DNA of 64,000 nucleotides, taken from Fictibacillus enclensis. GTDB taxonomy: Bacteria > Bacillota > Bacilli > Bacillales > Fictibacillaceae. Made by a program: the position numbers and the translations under genes. The notes below the pieces were generated by a model. That model was not told where the DNA came from, searched no databases, and saw only the letters and a program-made list of their open reading frames with translations. The stretch spans positions 620,001 to 684,000 of the forward strand of contig NZ_KQ758617.1 in the NCBI RefSeq assembly GCF_001457035.1, in the 5' to 3' direction. Below are positions 16,264 through 24,545 of the stretch, one piece after another. Within the stretch, counting starts at the first letter, position 1; the number at the start of each line of letters is the position of its first letter.

Positions 16264-17568
16264 ATGGCTGTATTACAAAAAGATAAACTCAAAGAACGAC
16301 TGTTGCAAAACTATTCGGATGAGCTGGATCATTCCGGGGTTTCAGGGGAAAGGATGGCAAGCCGTCTCTCTCTGTTATCAGAAATCGGAGTCACCGCGGA
16401 CGGCGGATCCTGCAGAATTGGGTTTTCAACAGAAGAACGACAGGCGAAGGAGCTCGTAAAAAGCTGGATGCAGGAAGCTGGCCTGGTGGTCAGAGAGGAC
16501 GAGGCAGGAAACATCATTGCCGTTTTTGCCGGCATCCATCCAAATGAGCCAGTGGTGCTGTCTGGTTCCCATCTGGACAGTGTTCCAAACGGCGGACATT
16601 TTGACGGGCCGTTGGGCGTCCTTTGTGCCTTGGAGGTAGCAGAGGCCTGGAAAGAAAGCGGGTACCAGCCGCATCGAACCTATGAAATGATCATCTTTTC
16701 GGATGAAGAGGGAGCAAGGTTCAACGGTGGCCTGACAGGCAGCCAAGCCTTTACGGGTGAGCTGGAAATGGAACAGCAGCTCAAGTTGAGAGACGGAGAA
16801 GGAAAGCCGTTTGAACAGGTGGTCAGGGAATACGGACTGGCGGCCAACCGTTTTTTAGATGCAAAAAGAGATATTACAGAGATCGCTGCTTTCATAGAGG
16901 TACATATTGAGCAAGGAAAGGTCCTGGAGAATAAAGATGTTCCAGTCGGTGTGGTAACAGGCATCGCTGGTCCAAAGTGGATCAAGTTTTCGTTTAAGGG
17001 GTCGGCAGACCATGCAGGCAACACACCCATGTACGACAGAAAGGATGCGCTTGTCGCTTCCAGTTGGTTTGTGTATGAGCTTTCAGGCATCCCGAAAGAG
17101 GTAAGTCCTACAGCGGTGGCAACAGCGGGGAAAGTGGAAGTTTTCCCGAACGGCATTAATGTGATTCCGGGCCAGGCAGACGTATATGTCGATATGCGGG
17201 ATATCAGTGAAGAGTCGGTAGCGACTTTAAGTGAAAGGATTATTCAAAAGGCACATGAGGCAGCACAATTGCATGGCATTGCGGTTGAATACAATGAAAC
17301 GCTTGATGTGGCTCCGGTCCCTATTCAAATGGAGATGCAGCATTTGCTCCTGCGGGCTGTGGAAGAGATGAAGCTGACGCCAGTGCTTCTCCCCAGTGGA
17401 GCGGCACATGACACCATGGTACTCGCAAGGTATGTTCCTGCGGCCATGCTGTTTGTCAGAAGCCAAGGAGGCATCAGTCACCATCCGGATGAGTGGACCA
17501 CACTGGATGATTGTGTACAAGCGGTACATGTATTAAAAAAGGCAATTGAATCGTTAGTATCCAGATAG
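16264..17568 (+). CDS. M20 Zn-dependent amidohydrolase, hydantoinase/carbamoylase type
   Basis: 434 residues. Metal-binding and catalytic segments of the N-carbamoyl-amino-acid hydrolase/allantoate amidohydrolase group are present: GSHLDSVPNGGHFDGPLGV (about 100-118), FSDEEGARFNG (about 145), EVHIEQGKVLE (about 218), DHAGNTPMYDRKDAL (dimerisation lid) and SGAAHDTMVLA near the end, with late His-Pro in SHHPDEW. It hydrolyses an N-carbamoyl or ureido amide; the exact substrate is not decided. First gene of a four-gene operon with a symporter; ATG follows AAGGAG. Confidence 0.93.
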   Translation: MAVLQKDKLKERLLQNYSDELDHSGVSGERMASRLSLLSEIGVTADGGSCRIGFSTEERQAKELVKSWMQEAGLVVREDEAGNIIAVFAGIHPNEPVVLSGSHLDSVPNGGHFDGPLGVLCALEVAEAWKESGYQPHRTYEMIIFSDEEGARFNGGLTGSQAFTGELEMEQQLKLRDGEGKPFEQVVREYGLAANRFLDAKRDITEIAAFIEVHIEQGKVLENKDVPVGVVTGIAGPKWIKFSFKGSADHAGNTPMYDRKDALVASSWFVYELSGIPKEVSPTAVATAGKVEVFPNGINVIPGQADVYVDMRDISEESVATLSERIIQKAHEAAQLHGIAVEYNETLDVAPVPIQMEMQHLLLRAVEEMKLTPVLLPSGAAHDTMVLARYVPAAMLFVRSQGGISHHPDEWTTLDDCVQAVHVLKKAIESLVSR

Positions 17569-17595
17569 AAAATCAAGAAAAGTGGAGTGATCAGC

Positions 17596-18780
17596 ATGGA
17601 AGTACAGACAAAATCAATGGATCTTTTGGTGGATGAAGTAAGAGAAAGCGTAGTGAATTGGAGAAGGCACTTGCACGAGCATCCCGAGCTTTCGTTTGAA
17701 GAAGTGAATACCTCGAATTTTGTGTACGATGTACTGAAGTCATTTGGCACTATTGAACTGTCGCGTCCGACAAAAACGAGCGTGGTTGGCAGAATTATCG
17801 GTTCGAGGCCAGGAAAAGTGCTGGCCATACGGGCGGACATGGACGCCCTTCCTATTCACGAAGAAGTAGAATCCGAGTTTTCTTCCGTTAATCCGGGAGT
17901 GATGCATGCCTGCGGACACGATGGACACACAGCCATGCTGCTTGGAGCAGCCTCTGTATTTTCTCAATTAAAAAATGAGATTCAAGGAGAGATTCGCTTT
18001 CTCTTTCAGCATGGGGAAGAATTATTCCCTGGAGGGGCAGAGGAAATGGTAGCAGCGGGAGTGATGGATGGTGTTGATACCGTGATTGGAGCGCATCTTT
18101 GGGCACCGCTGGAAATCGGCAAAATCGGAATTGTGTACGGAGCGATGATGGCTGCCCCGGATACCTTCACGATTACGGTTAAAGGAAAAGGTGGCCACGC
18201 TGCGCTGCCTCATCAGACCGTGGACAGCATTGCGGTTGCTTCTCAAGTCGTGACGAACCTCCAGCACATTGTTTCAAGAAATACGGATCCGCTTGATCAG
18301 CTCGTGCTTTCTGTCACAAAATTTATCGGAGGTACAACCCATAACGTGATCCCGGGCAGCGTTGATATCATGGGAACGGTCCGAAGCTTTGATGCCTCAC
18401 TTCGGGAATCCGTGCCAGCTACCATGGAACGGGTGATCAAAGGCATAACAGAAGCTCACGGAGCAGGATACGAGTTTGGTTATGAGTTTGGATATCGTCC
18501 TGTCATCAACGATCAACAAGTGACAGCTGTTATGGAAGAAACGGTAAAAGAGCTTTATGGAGAGGAAGCCGTTGACCGTATGAAGCCGAATATGGGCGGA
18601 GAGGATTTCTCTGCGTTTCAACAAAAAGCAGCAGGCGCTTTTATTTATATCGGAGCAGGCAATGAGGAAAAAGAAGCGGTATATCCTCATCATCATGCGA
18701 AATTTTCCATTGACGAAGATGCACTGGAAAAAGGGGTGCGGATCTTTGCCCACGCAGCAGTTAAGCTGCTGAATTCATAA
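17596..18780 (+). CDS. M20 N-acyl amino acid amidohydrolase
   Basis: 394 residues of the hippurate hydrolase/aminoacylase group: LHEHPELSFEE, IRADMDALPI, VMHACGHDGHTAMLLGAA with metal ligands, the catalytic Glu pair in FQHGEELFPGGAEEM, GKGGHAALPHQTVDS in the lid domain, and NMGGEDFSAF. It removes an acyl or aryl group from an amino compound. ATG 17596 stands eight bases after GGAG; a GTG at 17587 overlaps that site. It follows the carbamoylase-type gene by 27 bases, so the two may act in sequence on one imported compound. Confidence 0.92.
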   Translation: MEVQTKSMDLLVDEVRESVVNWRRHLHEHPELSFEEVNTSNFVYDVLKSFGTIELSRPTKTSVVGRIIGSRPGKVLAIRADMDALPIHEEVESEFSSVNPGVMHACGHDGHTAMLLGAASVFSQLKNEIQGEIRFLFQHGEELFPGGAEEMVAAGVMDGVDTVIGAHLWAPLEIGKIGIVYGAMMAAPDTFTITVKGKGGHAALPHQTVDSIAVASQVVTNLQHIVSRNTDPLDQLVLSVTKFIGGTTHNVIPGSVDIMGTVRSFDASLRESVPATMERVIKGITEAHGAGYEFGYEFGYRPVINDQQVTAVMEETVKELYGEEAVDRMKPNMGGEDFSAFQQKAAGAFIYIGAGNEEKEAVYPHHHAKFSIDEDALEKGVRIFAHAAVKLLNS

Positions 18781-18800
18781 GAGAAGAAGGAGAGATTGTC

Positions 18801-19001
18801 ATGAGTTTAATCAAATGGCTGGCGCTCATTCCGTTTATCGGGTTGCTCGGCGGTACATATTTTGCCAATAAAGTTACACCGTATATTTTTGGAATGCCTT
18901 TTTTACTTGGTTATTGCGTGATATGGGTAGTGATTACAACCGTTATCATGGTAATCATCTATAAGTTGGATCCAAGGAATAAGGAGGGGGATGTACAATG
19001 A
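18801..19001 (+). CDS. DUF3311 small membrane protein, symporter partner
   Basis: 66 residues with two membrane helices (LIKWLALIPFIGLLGGTYFA and FLLGYCVIWVVITTVIMVII) separated by a short VTPYIFGMPF loop, the DUF3311 pattern. Such proteins are encoded next to sodium:solute symporters and are presumed accessory subunits. Its stop overlaps the symporter start as ATGA, so synthesis of the two is coupled. Confidence 0.88.
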   Translation: MSLIKWLALIPFIGLLGGTYFANKVTPYIFGMPFLLGYCVIWVVITTVIMVIIYKLDPRNKEGDVQ

Positions 19002-20473
19002 ATGCAGCATTGATTATAATCTTTGCCGTGATGATCATGTCGATTTTTCTCGGAATCCGGGCAAAGAAAGGAAAGGATATGGACCTGGAGCAATGGTCTG
19101 TCGGCGGCAGGGGATTTGGAACCATCTTTGTGTTCCTTTTGATGGCAGGTGAAATTTATACGACCTTCACGTTTTTGGGCGGAAGCGGATGGGCTTATGG
19201 AAAAGGCGGTCCAACCTATTATATTATCGGGTACGGGTGTCTGGCCTATATTATGTCCTATTTCCTTCTGCCGAAAATCTGGAAGTACGCCAAAGAGAAT
19301 CGATTATTATCGCAATCTGACTTTTTTGTGAGCAAGTACAAGAGCCCTTATTTGGGTATACTCGTTTCACTTGTTGGTGTTGTAGCCATGATTCCTTATT
19401 TTGTTCTTCAATTGAAAGGGCTTGGCATCATCGTTTCAGAATCTTCCTACGGGACGATTTCACCTACAGTCGCGATCTGGATCGGCCTGGCGGTAGTGAC
19501 CATTTATGTTATGGTTTCAGGAATTCACGGATCGGCCTGGACAGCCGTTGCCAAGGATATTCTCATTCTGGTCGTTGTGCTATTCTTGGGAATTTATCTG
19601 CCAATACACTATTATGGCGGCATTCAGCCAATGTTTGAGGCGGTAGAAGCGGCCAAGCCGGGATTCCTGGCACTTCCGGACAGCGGTATGAGTCCATCCT
19701 GGTTTGTGACAACTGTCCTTCTGACCGCGCTCGGATTTTACATGTGGCCGCATACCTTTGGCTCCATTTATTCAGCACAAAACGAAAAAGTGTTCAGAAA
19801 AAACGCGATTTTTATGCCGATTTACCAACTTGTACTGCTGTTTGTCTTCTTTGTTGGATTTGCAGCCATATTGCAGGTGAAAGGATTGACAGGGGCGGAT
19901 GCAGACCTTGCTCTGCTCAGACTGTCCATTCAAACGTTCGATCCCTGGGTAATTGGTGTGATCGGAGCGGCGGGAATTTTAACCGCGCTTGTTCCTGGGT
20001 CCATGATCCTAATGGCCGCTTCTACCATTCTGGCCAAGAATGTGTACAAAGTGATAAAACCGGATCTTTCCGATGCGCAAGTTACACGTACAGCACGCTA
20101 TCTTGTTCCGGTTGTTGCCCTTATCGCCGTTTTCTTTACCTTTAAAGGTGGCAACACGCTTGTTGCTCTTCTGTTGATGGGATACAGTCTTGTTACTCAG
20201 CTTTTCCCAACCCTTGTGTTCAGCTTGATGAAAAATAATTTTGTGACCAAAGCCGGTGCCTTTGCGGGTATTGGTACGGGTGTGGCAACAGTGACATATA
20301 TCACCATCACGGGTAAAACAGTGGGTTCCATTTTTCCTTTTCTGCCACAGGCCATTCAGGACTTTAATGTAGGAATCATTGCCATGATCGTGAACTTGAT
20401 TGTCTTGTTTGTCGTATCGGCAGTTACAAAATCCACTGCAGTGGTGAATACAAAAACAGAAAAAGCATTATAG
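18998..20473 (+). CDS. Sodium:solute symporter (SSS family)
   Basis: 491 residues with about 13 membrane helices. SSS features are the N-terminal WSVGGRGFGTIFVFLLMAGEIYTTFTF region, the GGSGWAYGKGGP loop and the central sodium-site helix region LGFYMWPHTFGSIYSA. It resembles the YodF/PanF group of Bacillus. It is the last gene of the amidohydrolase operon and most likely imports the compound those enzymes degrade. Its stop overlaps the convergent DUF4440-type gene by six bases. Confidence 0.93.
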   Translation: MNAALIIIFAVMIMSIFLGIRAKKGKDMDLEQWSVGGRGFGTIFVFLLMAGEIYTTFTFLGGSGWAYGKGGPTYYIIGYGCLAYIMSYFLLPKIWKYAKENRLLSQSDFFVSKYKSPYLGILVSLVGVVAMIPYFVLQLKGLGIIVSESSYGTISPTVAIWIGLAVVTIYVMVSGIHGSAWTAVAKDILILVVVLFLGIYLPIHYYGGIQPMFEAVEAAKPGFLALPDSGMSPSWFVTTVLLTALGFYMWPHTFGSIYSAQNEKVFRKNAIFMPIYQLVLLFVFFVGFAAILQVKGLTGADADLALLRLSIQTFDPWVIGVIGAAGILTALVPGSMILMAASTILAKNVYKVIKPDLSDAQVTRTARYLVPVVALIAVFFTFKGGNTLVALLLMGYSLVTQLFPTLVFSLMKNNFVTKAGAFAGIGTGVATVTYITITGKTVGSIFPFLPQAIQDFNVGIIAMIVNLIVLFVVSAVTKSTAVVNTKTEKAL

Positions 20474-20923
20474 GATGGAAGGAGAATGACGTAATTCCTC
20501 GGTCATTTGTTCGACAAGATCTGGACGGCCATGGAATTGGGCAGGCGTATTTTGAAAAAGCTGGATCTTCCAGGTGTTATCCTTTTTTACAGCAATAAGG
20601 GTTTGATGGGCGTTGAGCGCAGGATTCAACGCCTTCTCCCCGTGAGGGACCATACCTGCTATGGCACGTAAAAGGGCGCTGTTTTCGCTTAACAGTTTGA
20701 TCGCCTTTACCTTGCAGGTAAACGGAGGAGTGGGGTGATCGTTGAATATCGGTGACAGGTGAGTGCGGATGTCTTCCCGGCCAATGATCTGGCTGCCGTC
20801 AAATCCAATCATTTCCCCGTCTTTTAAAAATTGTGCGGCCATTTCAACAGCATCTCGATTGTTCCAGGAACTAATCAGTGTTCGATAAAGCTTTATGATA
20901 TCTTGCAGGTTTGAAGAATTCAT
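20468..20923 (-). CDS. SnoaL/NTF2-like protein (SgcJ/EcaC, DUF4440 type)
   Basis: 151 residues with an NTF2-like fold pattern: a helical start (IIKLYRTLISSWNNRDAVEMAAQFLKDGEMIGFDGSQIIGREDIRTHL), then beta strands ending in LIAVKKDNTWKIQLFQNTPAQF. This is the SgcJ/EcaC/DUF4440 group, small cavity proteins whose catalytic roles are mostly unknown. ATG 20923 is behind GGAGGT and fits the family length; an upstream extension in the same frame has no ribosome site. It is convergent with, and overlaps, the symporter. Confidence 0.85.
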   Translation of the reverse strand: MNSSNLQDIIKLYRTLISSWNNRDAVEMAAQFLKDGEMIGFDGSQIIGREDIRTHLSPIFNDHPTPPFTCKVKAIKLLSENSALLRAIAGMVPHGEKALNPALNAHQTLIAVKKDNTWKIQLFQNTPAQFHGRPDLVEQMTEELRHSPSIL

Positions 20924-21075
20924 GAATCTACCTCCTTCTTTTCTACCTCTAGCTTGCCCTTCCCTAAGGGGTATCGTCAAGAGCCTGCGTAAAAAAATGG
21001 ACAGCCCATTTCTATTAAAAAGGGTGTCTGTACAAGATGATCCTGATAGAATCGCATAAGATGTGGTATAAGGGT

Positions 21076-21103
21076 CCTCCCTTATTATCCTTGTAAGAGG
21101 AGG
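21076..21103 (+). promoter_or_regulatory. Hairpin masking the ribosome site of the 43-residue peptide
   Basis: CCTCC-CTTA at 21076-21084 pairs with TAAG-(A)-GGAGG at 21094-21103, nine base pairs with one bulged A and a nine-base loop. The right arm is the Shine-Dalgarno sequence seven bases before the start codon, so the mRNA can hide it. Confidence 0.6.
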
Positions 21104-21110
21104 TGAGGGA

Positions 21111-21242
21111 ATGTCTATTAATCTTGTATCCATCGTTCTTGCATTACTCCTTTTGCTTGCGTTGTTAGTGGCTGTGCTCTTGGGAACTCCTGAACAGCAA
21201 GCAATTATCCGGGATGCATTAACAGCAATTCTTGGTGCTTAA
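21111..21242 (+). CDS. 43-residue single-span membrane peptide
   Basis: A short frame with a strong ribosome site (AGAGGAGG, seven bases before ATG) and its own terminator. The product starts MSINLV, has a membrane span of about 20 Leu/Val/Ala residues, and ends in a short amphipathic tail (TPEQQAIIRDALTAILGA). No known family. Small size, single span and a masked ribosome site recall type I toxins, but the tail is not strongly basic as in those peptides and no antisense RNA can be inferred. Confidence 0.6.
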   Translation: MSINLVSIVLALLLLLALLVAVLLGTPEQQAIIRDALTAILGA

Positions 21243-21278
21243 ATGTAACCATAGAATGATGGTTGTACCCCTTATATG

Positions 21279-21312
21279 AATCTTCGGAGACCTGTTCTCA
21301 GAAGATTTTTTG
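21279..21312 (+). terminator. Terminator of the 43-residue peptide gene
   Basis: AATCTTC and GAAGATT enclose an inner GAGA/TCTC pair, followed by a T run. Confidence 0.82.
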
Positions 21313-21547
21313 TTTTGATTTCTTTAATGCTTGTGATTGGAAAATCAACGGATAAAACGATAAAATAGGTTTCTACACGAAATGATGGTTATCGTTTTGT
21401 TTCCCCAATAACTCCTGATTCTGATGCGGTTTTTGATCGGAATCGTACGAAATAATACGAAAAGAATTTAAAGGAGTAAGGGAGCAAAACGTCAAACCTA
21501 TCATGTGTAGTTGCCAATTAAAAAAATTTGGTGCAGGAGGGATCAGC

Positions 21548-21883
21548 ATGAAACGCATTGTAACATACGAGCCCAATAAGCCCGACGCAACAGATATTGC
21601 AGATATTATTAGAGATGCAGCGGAATACACGAACGAGGATTCATACAGAACGGACTTGCTTTCAGTAAATCATATTAAAATCCTGCTGCATGTGATTGAA
21701 CTGCTGCAAGAGGAGATGCAGGAGCAGGTTCATTACGCAGATCGGCATTTAAGAAAATGGAATGAACAATGGGAAGAAGGGGACCTTCGCTTCGTCCCTG
21801 AGGTGCTTACTATGCTCAATAGCCTGGTAGAAAATCCATCTCCGCTTTTGGAGCGGGTGGGCAGCTTGGCCTCCCATGAATAA
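21548..21883 (+). CDS. Hypothetical protein (111 residues)
   Basis: Not recognised. ATG 21548 behind GGAGGGATCAGC. The acidic, soluble, mostly helical protein starts MKRIVTYEPNKPDATDIADII and has a central leucine-rich stretch (HIKILLHVIELLQEEMQEQV) and a Trp-containing segment (LRKWNEQWEEGDLRF). No signal peptide. It is a one-gene unit closed by a hairpin. Function unknown. Confidence 0.65.
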   Translation: MKRIVTYEPNKPDATDIADIIRDAAEYTNEDSYRTDLLSVNHIKILLHVIELLQEEMQEQVHYADRHLRKWNEQWEEGDLRFVPEVLTMLNSLVENPSPLLERVGSLASHE

Positions 21884-21891
21884 AACGGTTA

Positions 21892-21925
21892 AAAGCAGCA
21901 TTCTGTAATTCCGGAATGCTGCTTT
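21892..21925 (+). terminator. Terminator-like hairpin
   Basis: AAAGCAGCATTC and GAATGCTGCTTT form a 12-bp stem with a ten-base loop; the T tract after it is short. Confidence 0.72.
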
Positions 21926-22011
21926 ATTATGCCGTAACATCCTCCGCCTGTTTTGCATAGGCTGTAAAGCAATAGCCCAATTCATATGGGGAACAGAAGG
22001 AGCGGATCGGC

Positions 22012-22422
22012 ATGGCAGAGGAAAAGAACCAACCCACTCATCAGGAAGATGAGGCAATGGATGAAAGGAATGAAGCGCTCGACATAAACGGGATCATGAA
22101 TCTTGCCGGAAGCGTATTGAATAATAAAAAAGACGACGAGGTGCTCGATCTCGGGGGCATGATGATGATGGCGGCAAACCTTCTCAAAGATGAGAATCTT
22201 CTCGGAAATCTTGGTTTTGCTCAACAAACCGAATTGTTGGGGGAAGATCAGCCGGACAGCGAAATGGAATGGCTTTCCCGGCAGCTGCATGATTTAAACC
22301 TTCAGAATGCGGAATTAAAGGGAGAGCTGGTGGCGATTAAAGAGCAAATTTCTGAAACAAAAGAAGCGATTTCCCGGTTGGTTGAAGCATCTCAAAAGAA
22401 ACGCTGGTGGCAATTGGGATGA
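22012..22422 (+). CDS. Hypothetical acidic coiled-coil protein (136 residues)
   Basis: Not recognised. A charged N terminus (MAEEKNQPTHQEDEAMDERN) is followed by two similar short segments (ALDINGIMNLAGSVLNN and VLDLGGMMMMAANLLKD), an apparent internal repeat. The C-terminal half is a predicted coiled coil (LSRQLHDLNLQNAELKGELVAIKEQ) ending in a Trp-Trp motif. It lacks a signal peptide. ATG is preceded by AGAAGGAGCGGATC. The repeat may be a binding helix; the role is unknown. Confidence 0.65.
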   Translation: MAEEKNQPTHQEDEAMDERNEALDINGIMNLAGSVLNNKKDDEVLDLGGMMMMAANLLKDENLLGNLGFAQQTELLGEDQPDSEMEWLSRQLHDLNLQNAELKGELVAIKEQISETKEAISRLVEASQKKRWWQLG

Positions 22423-22434
22423 ATCGTATGATTG

Positions 22435-22470
22435 AAAGAAGGAAGGCAAAATCTCAGGTCTTCCTTCTTT
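22435..22470. terminator. Terminator between convergent genes
   Basis: AAAGAAGGAAG and CTTCCTTCTTT, fourteen-base loop, T-rich tail. Confidence 0.78.
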
Positions 22471-22897
22471 ATTGTTTTTTAATCTCTTCATATTTTTGAA
22501 ACCACTCAGGAAAAGCTTTGTTAAACGGCACAGGCCGGAAGTTTGTTCCATTTACTACAATATGAGTCGTTGTTCCGGTTGCACAAAGGTGTTCCCAGTC
22601 ATCGTTTCTTTTTACAATTTCAAAACCATAGACTGTTTTTGATCGTTTGTTTTCTTCCACCCATGTTTTCACAAACACCTGATCACCAAAGCGAATTGGT
22701 TTTTTATAGGTAATTTCAAGGTTGTATACCGGAGCATAGTAGCCTTGTTTCTCCATCTCAAGATAATCAAAGCCGGCATCAGCGATTAGTGCGGATCGGC
22801 CTAGCTCCAAAAATTTAACATAGTTCCCATGGTAAATGACACCCATCATGTCGGTATCTGCATAAGTCAGTTGAATCGGTACAGTTGATATGTACAT
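22469..22897 (-). CDS. Acyl-CoA thioesterase (YbgC/4HBT hotdog fold)
   Basis: 142 residues forming one hotdog domain: the active-site strand-loop QLTYADTDMMGVIYHGNYVKFLELGRSALI (residues 9-38) has the catalytic Asp and the GxxYHxNY signature of 4-hydroxybenzoyl-CoA-thioesterase-type enzymes. The conserved FGDQVFVKTWVEE strand follows. It hydrolyses acyl-CoA thioesters in the cytosol; chain preference is unknown. A single gene. Confidence 0.92.
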   Translation of the reverse strand: MYISTVPIQLTYADTDMMGVIYHGNYVKFLELGRSALIADAGFDYLEMEKQGYYAPVYNLEITYKKPIRFGDQVFVKTWVEENKRSKTVYGFEIVKRNDDWEHLCATGTTTHIVVNGTNFRPVPFNKAFPEWFQKYEEIKKQ

Positions 22898-23022
22898 ACT
22901 ACAGTCTTTCCTTTCTCTGTGAGTAGACGTCTTCTTTATTGTACTTTCTTGACCAAAAAAGAGGGAGCAAATATACTTGTATAGGATTTTCTAACAGGTC
23001 TTTTGGCAGAGGAAGTCCATGT

Positions 23023-23039
23023 TGTGGCATTTAGCCACA
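23023..23039. promoter_or_regulatory. Operator copy 1 for the XRE-PAS pair
   Basis: TGTGGCATTTAGCCACA, a perfect six-base inverted repeat with a five-base centre; 61 bases before the first regulator's ATG. Read on the other strand it differs from copy 2 at one base. Confidence 0.72.
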
Positions 23040-23100
23040 GATAATCGTTGTGTTGTCAGTTATTATTAATATAATTCTAAAAAAATAGACGGTGAAATAT

Positions 23101-23643
23101 ATGCGGCATTGGTTAGGAAAACTAAGAAAAGATAAAGGACTCACACAGGCATATGTAGCGAGGGAGGCGTTTATTGACAGAAGCTACTATGCCCAAATAG
23201 AAAGCGGGAAACGAGATCCAAGTTATGAAGTATCGGCGAAAATCTCAAATGTGCTTGGATTCCATCCTGCCGTTTTTTATTCTGATAGTATAAGCGAGCC
23301 ATTTAACAGTGCATTGGATAATTCTCCGGTAATTGTGTCTCAATGTGACCTGAATTTACGCTATACGTGGCTGTTTAACTCACATAGTGATTTCAGCAAT
23401 GAAGAAGCGATCGGCAAACGTGATGATGAACTTGCAGTCAACAAGGGAACGGCAGATTTAATGGAATTAAAGCAACAGGTCATCTCAACAAAGCGATCAG
23501 CCAGAAAGATTATAACCTTTCCCTTATCAAATGGCCAAATCTCCTACGATGTTTATTGTAAGCCATTACTAGGGGAAGATGGAAGTGTAATCGGCGCTGC
23601 TACCATTTCAACAGAACTGAGCGGGTATTATACAGAGAAATAA
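23101..23643 (+). CDS. XRE-family regulator with C-terminal PAS-like domain (first of a pair)
   Basis: 180 residues. Helix-turn-helix at residues 1-60 (LRKDKGLTQAYVAREAFIDRSYYAQIESGKRDPS), then a PAS-like sensor domain at about 80-178: QCDLNLRYTWLFN, AIGKRDDEL, LSNGQISYDVYCKPLLGEDGSVIGAATISTEL. This joins DNA binding and ligand or redox sensing in one protein. ATG 23101 is taken because it aligns with the start of its paralogue and has GGTGA at the same spacing. A palindrome 61 bases upstream suggests autoregulation or cross-regulation. Confidence 0.88.
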   Translation: MRHWLGKLRKDKGLTQAYVAREAFIDRSYYAQIESGKRDPSYEVSAKISNVLGFHPAVFYSDSISEPFNSALDNSPVIVSQCDLNLRYTWLFNSHSDFSNEEAIGKRDDELAVNKGTADLMELKQQVISTKRSARKIITFPLSNGQISYDVYCKPLLGEDGSVIGAATISTELSGYYTEK

Positions 23644-23728
23644 TCCTTTGAAGAACCTCTACAGGTTCTTTTTTTAAAATTTTTAACAAATCTGTTGTAA
23701 AACCGTTGTTTAAGGAAAAAATACCTAC

Positions 23729-23745
23729 TGTGGCTAAACGCCACA
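23729..23745. promoter_or_regulatory. Operator copy 2 for the XRE-PAS pair
   Basis: TGTGGCTAAACGCCACA in the 320-base gap between the two regulator genes, about 220 bases before the second. It lies inside a longer sequence similar to that around copy 3 (AAAAAATA before, TCAA after). Confidence 0.7.
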
Positions 23746-23889
23746 TCAATTTTTAAGGGTTTTATACATACGTTGAAGAAATATAAAGATAAGAAAAACA
23801 AGCAGACACCTATACTATTAAACCTTTATTAAGGCTAGATTTAAATATTACATGTTATTAACTAATTTTCTAGTAAAAAATATCTAATA

Positions 23890-23904
23890 GTGGCTAAAAG
23901 CCAC
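23890..23904. promoter_or_regulatory. Operator copy 3 for the XRE-PAS pair
   Basis: GTGGCTAAAAGCCAC, 59 bases before the second regulator's ATG, the same distance as copy 1 from the first. The gap 23644-23963 holds this and copy 2 and no gene that I can see. Confidence 0.7.
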
Positions 23905-23963
23905 GTCAAGTGTGTAGAGGTTTTGCGTAAGATAGAATTAATACAAGATTAGATGGTGAGCAA

Positions 23964-24545
23964 ATGAGAAAATGGTTAGTGAATTTGCGGAAAGAAAAGA
24001 ACATGACACAGGCACAGGTGGCCGCAGCGGCTTTTATTGACAGAGGGTATTATGCTCAGATCGAAACGATGAAACGACACCCGAGCCCCGAGGTTGCGCT
24101 TAAAATTTCCAAGGTACTGGGCTTCAATCCTGCAAATTTTTATTCCGAACACTTTAGTGAGCCCTTTAATATCACATTGGAAGATTCACCGGTAACAGTG
24201 GCTCAGTGCGATCTGGATTTACGGTATACGTGGATTTTTAATCCGCCGCCTGATTTTGCGCCATTTTCTGCAATTGGAAAACGTGACGATGAATTGGGTT
24301 ACCATCCCGGCTCCATGGAATTTATGGAATTAAAACGACAGGTGATCCAAACAAAGGCTCCTTTGAGAAAGACCATTCCCTATTCGTTATCAGACGGGCT
24401 TCATACGTATGATATATTCGGTAAGCCTTTGTTTGATTCAAAAGGGAACATTGTAGGGGCAGCCATGATTTGTACCGATCTGACCCAAATCTTAAAAGAT
24501 AATGACAGAGATAGGGGAGAGGCAAATGAGAAGGTTGAAAATTGA
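23964..24545 (+). CDS. XRE-family regulator with C-terminal PAS-like domain (second of a pair)
   Basis: 193 residues, collinear with the previous gene along its whole length. The helix-turn-helix (NLRKEKNMTQAQVAAAAFID... GYYAQIETMKRHPS) keeps most of the recognition region, so the two probably bind the same palindrome. The PAS-like part reads QCDLDLRYTWIFN, AIGKRDDELG and LFDSKGNIVGAAMICTDL. The end overlaps the MerR gene by 20 bases, so the two are coupled. Likely arose by tandem duplication with its promoter. Confidence 0.88.
   Translation: MRKWLVNLRKEKNMTQAQVAAAAFIDRGYYAQIETMKRHPSPEVALKISKVLGFNPANFYSEHFSEPFNITLEDSPVTVAQCDLDLRYTWIFNPPPDFAPFSAIGKRDDELGYHPGSMEFMELKRQVIQTKAPLRKTIPYSLSDGLHTYDIFGKPLFDSKGNIVGAAMICTDLTQILKDNDRDRGEANEKVEN

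Noticed and set aside
20924-21133. N-terminal extension of the DUF4440-type protein to 21133
   Set aside because: The extension has no ribosome site, overlaps the control region of the 43-residue peptide gene and exceeds the family length; ATG 20923 has GGAGGT.
23644-23963. A CRISPR-like array from the repeated palindromes near the XRE-PAS genes
   Set aside because: Only three copies at uneven spacing, each a short inverted repeat; an operator set fits better.
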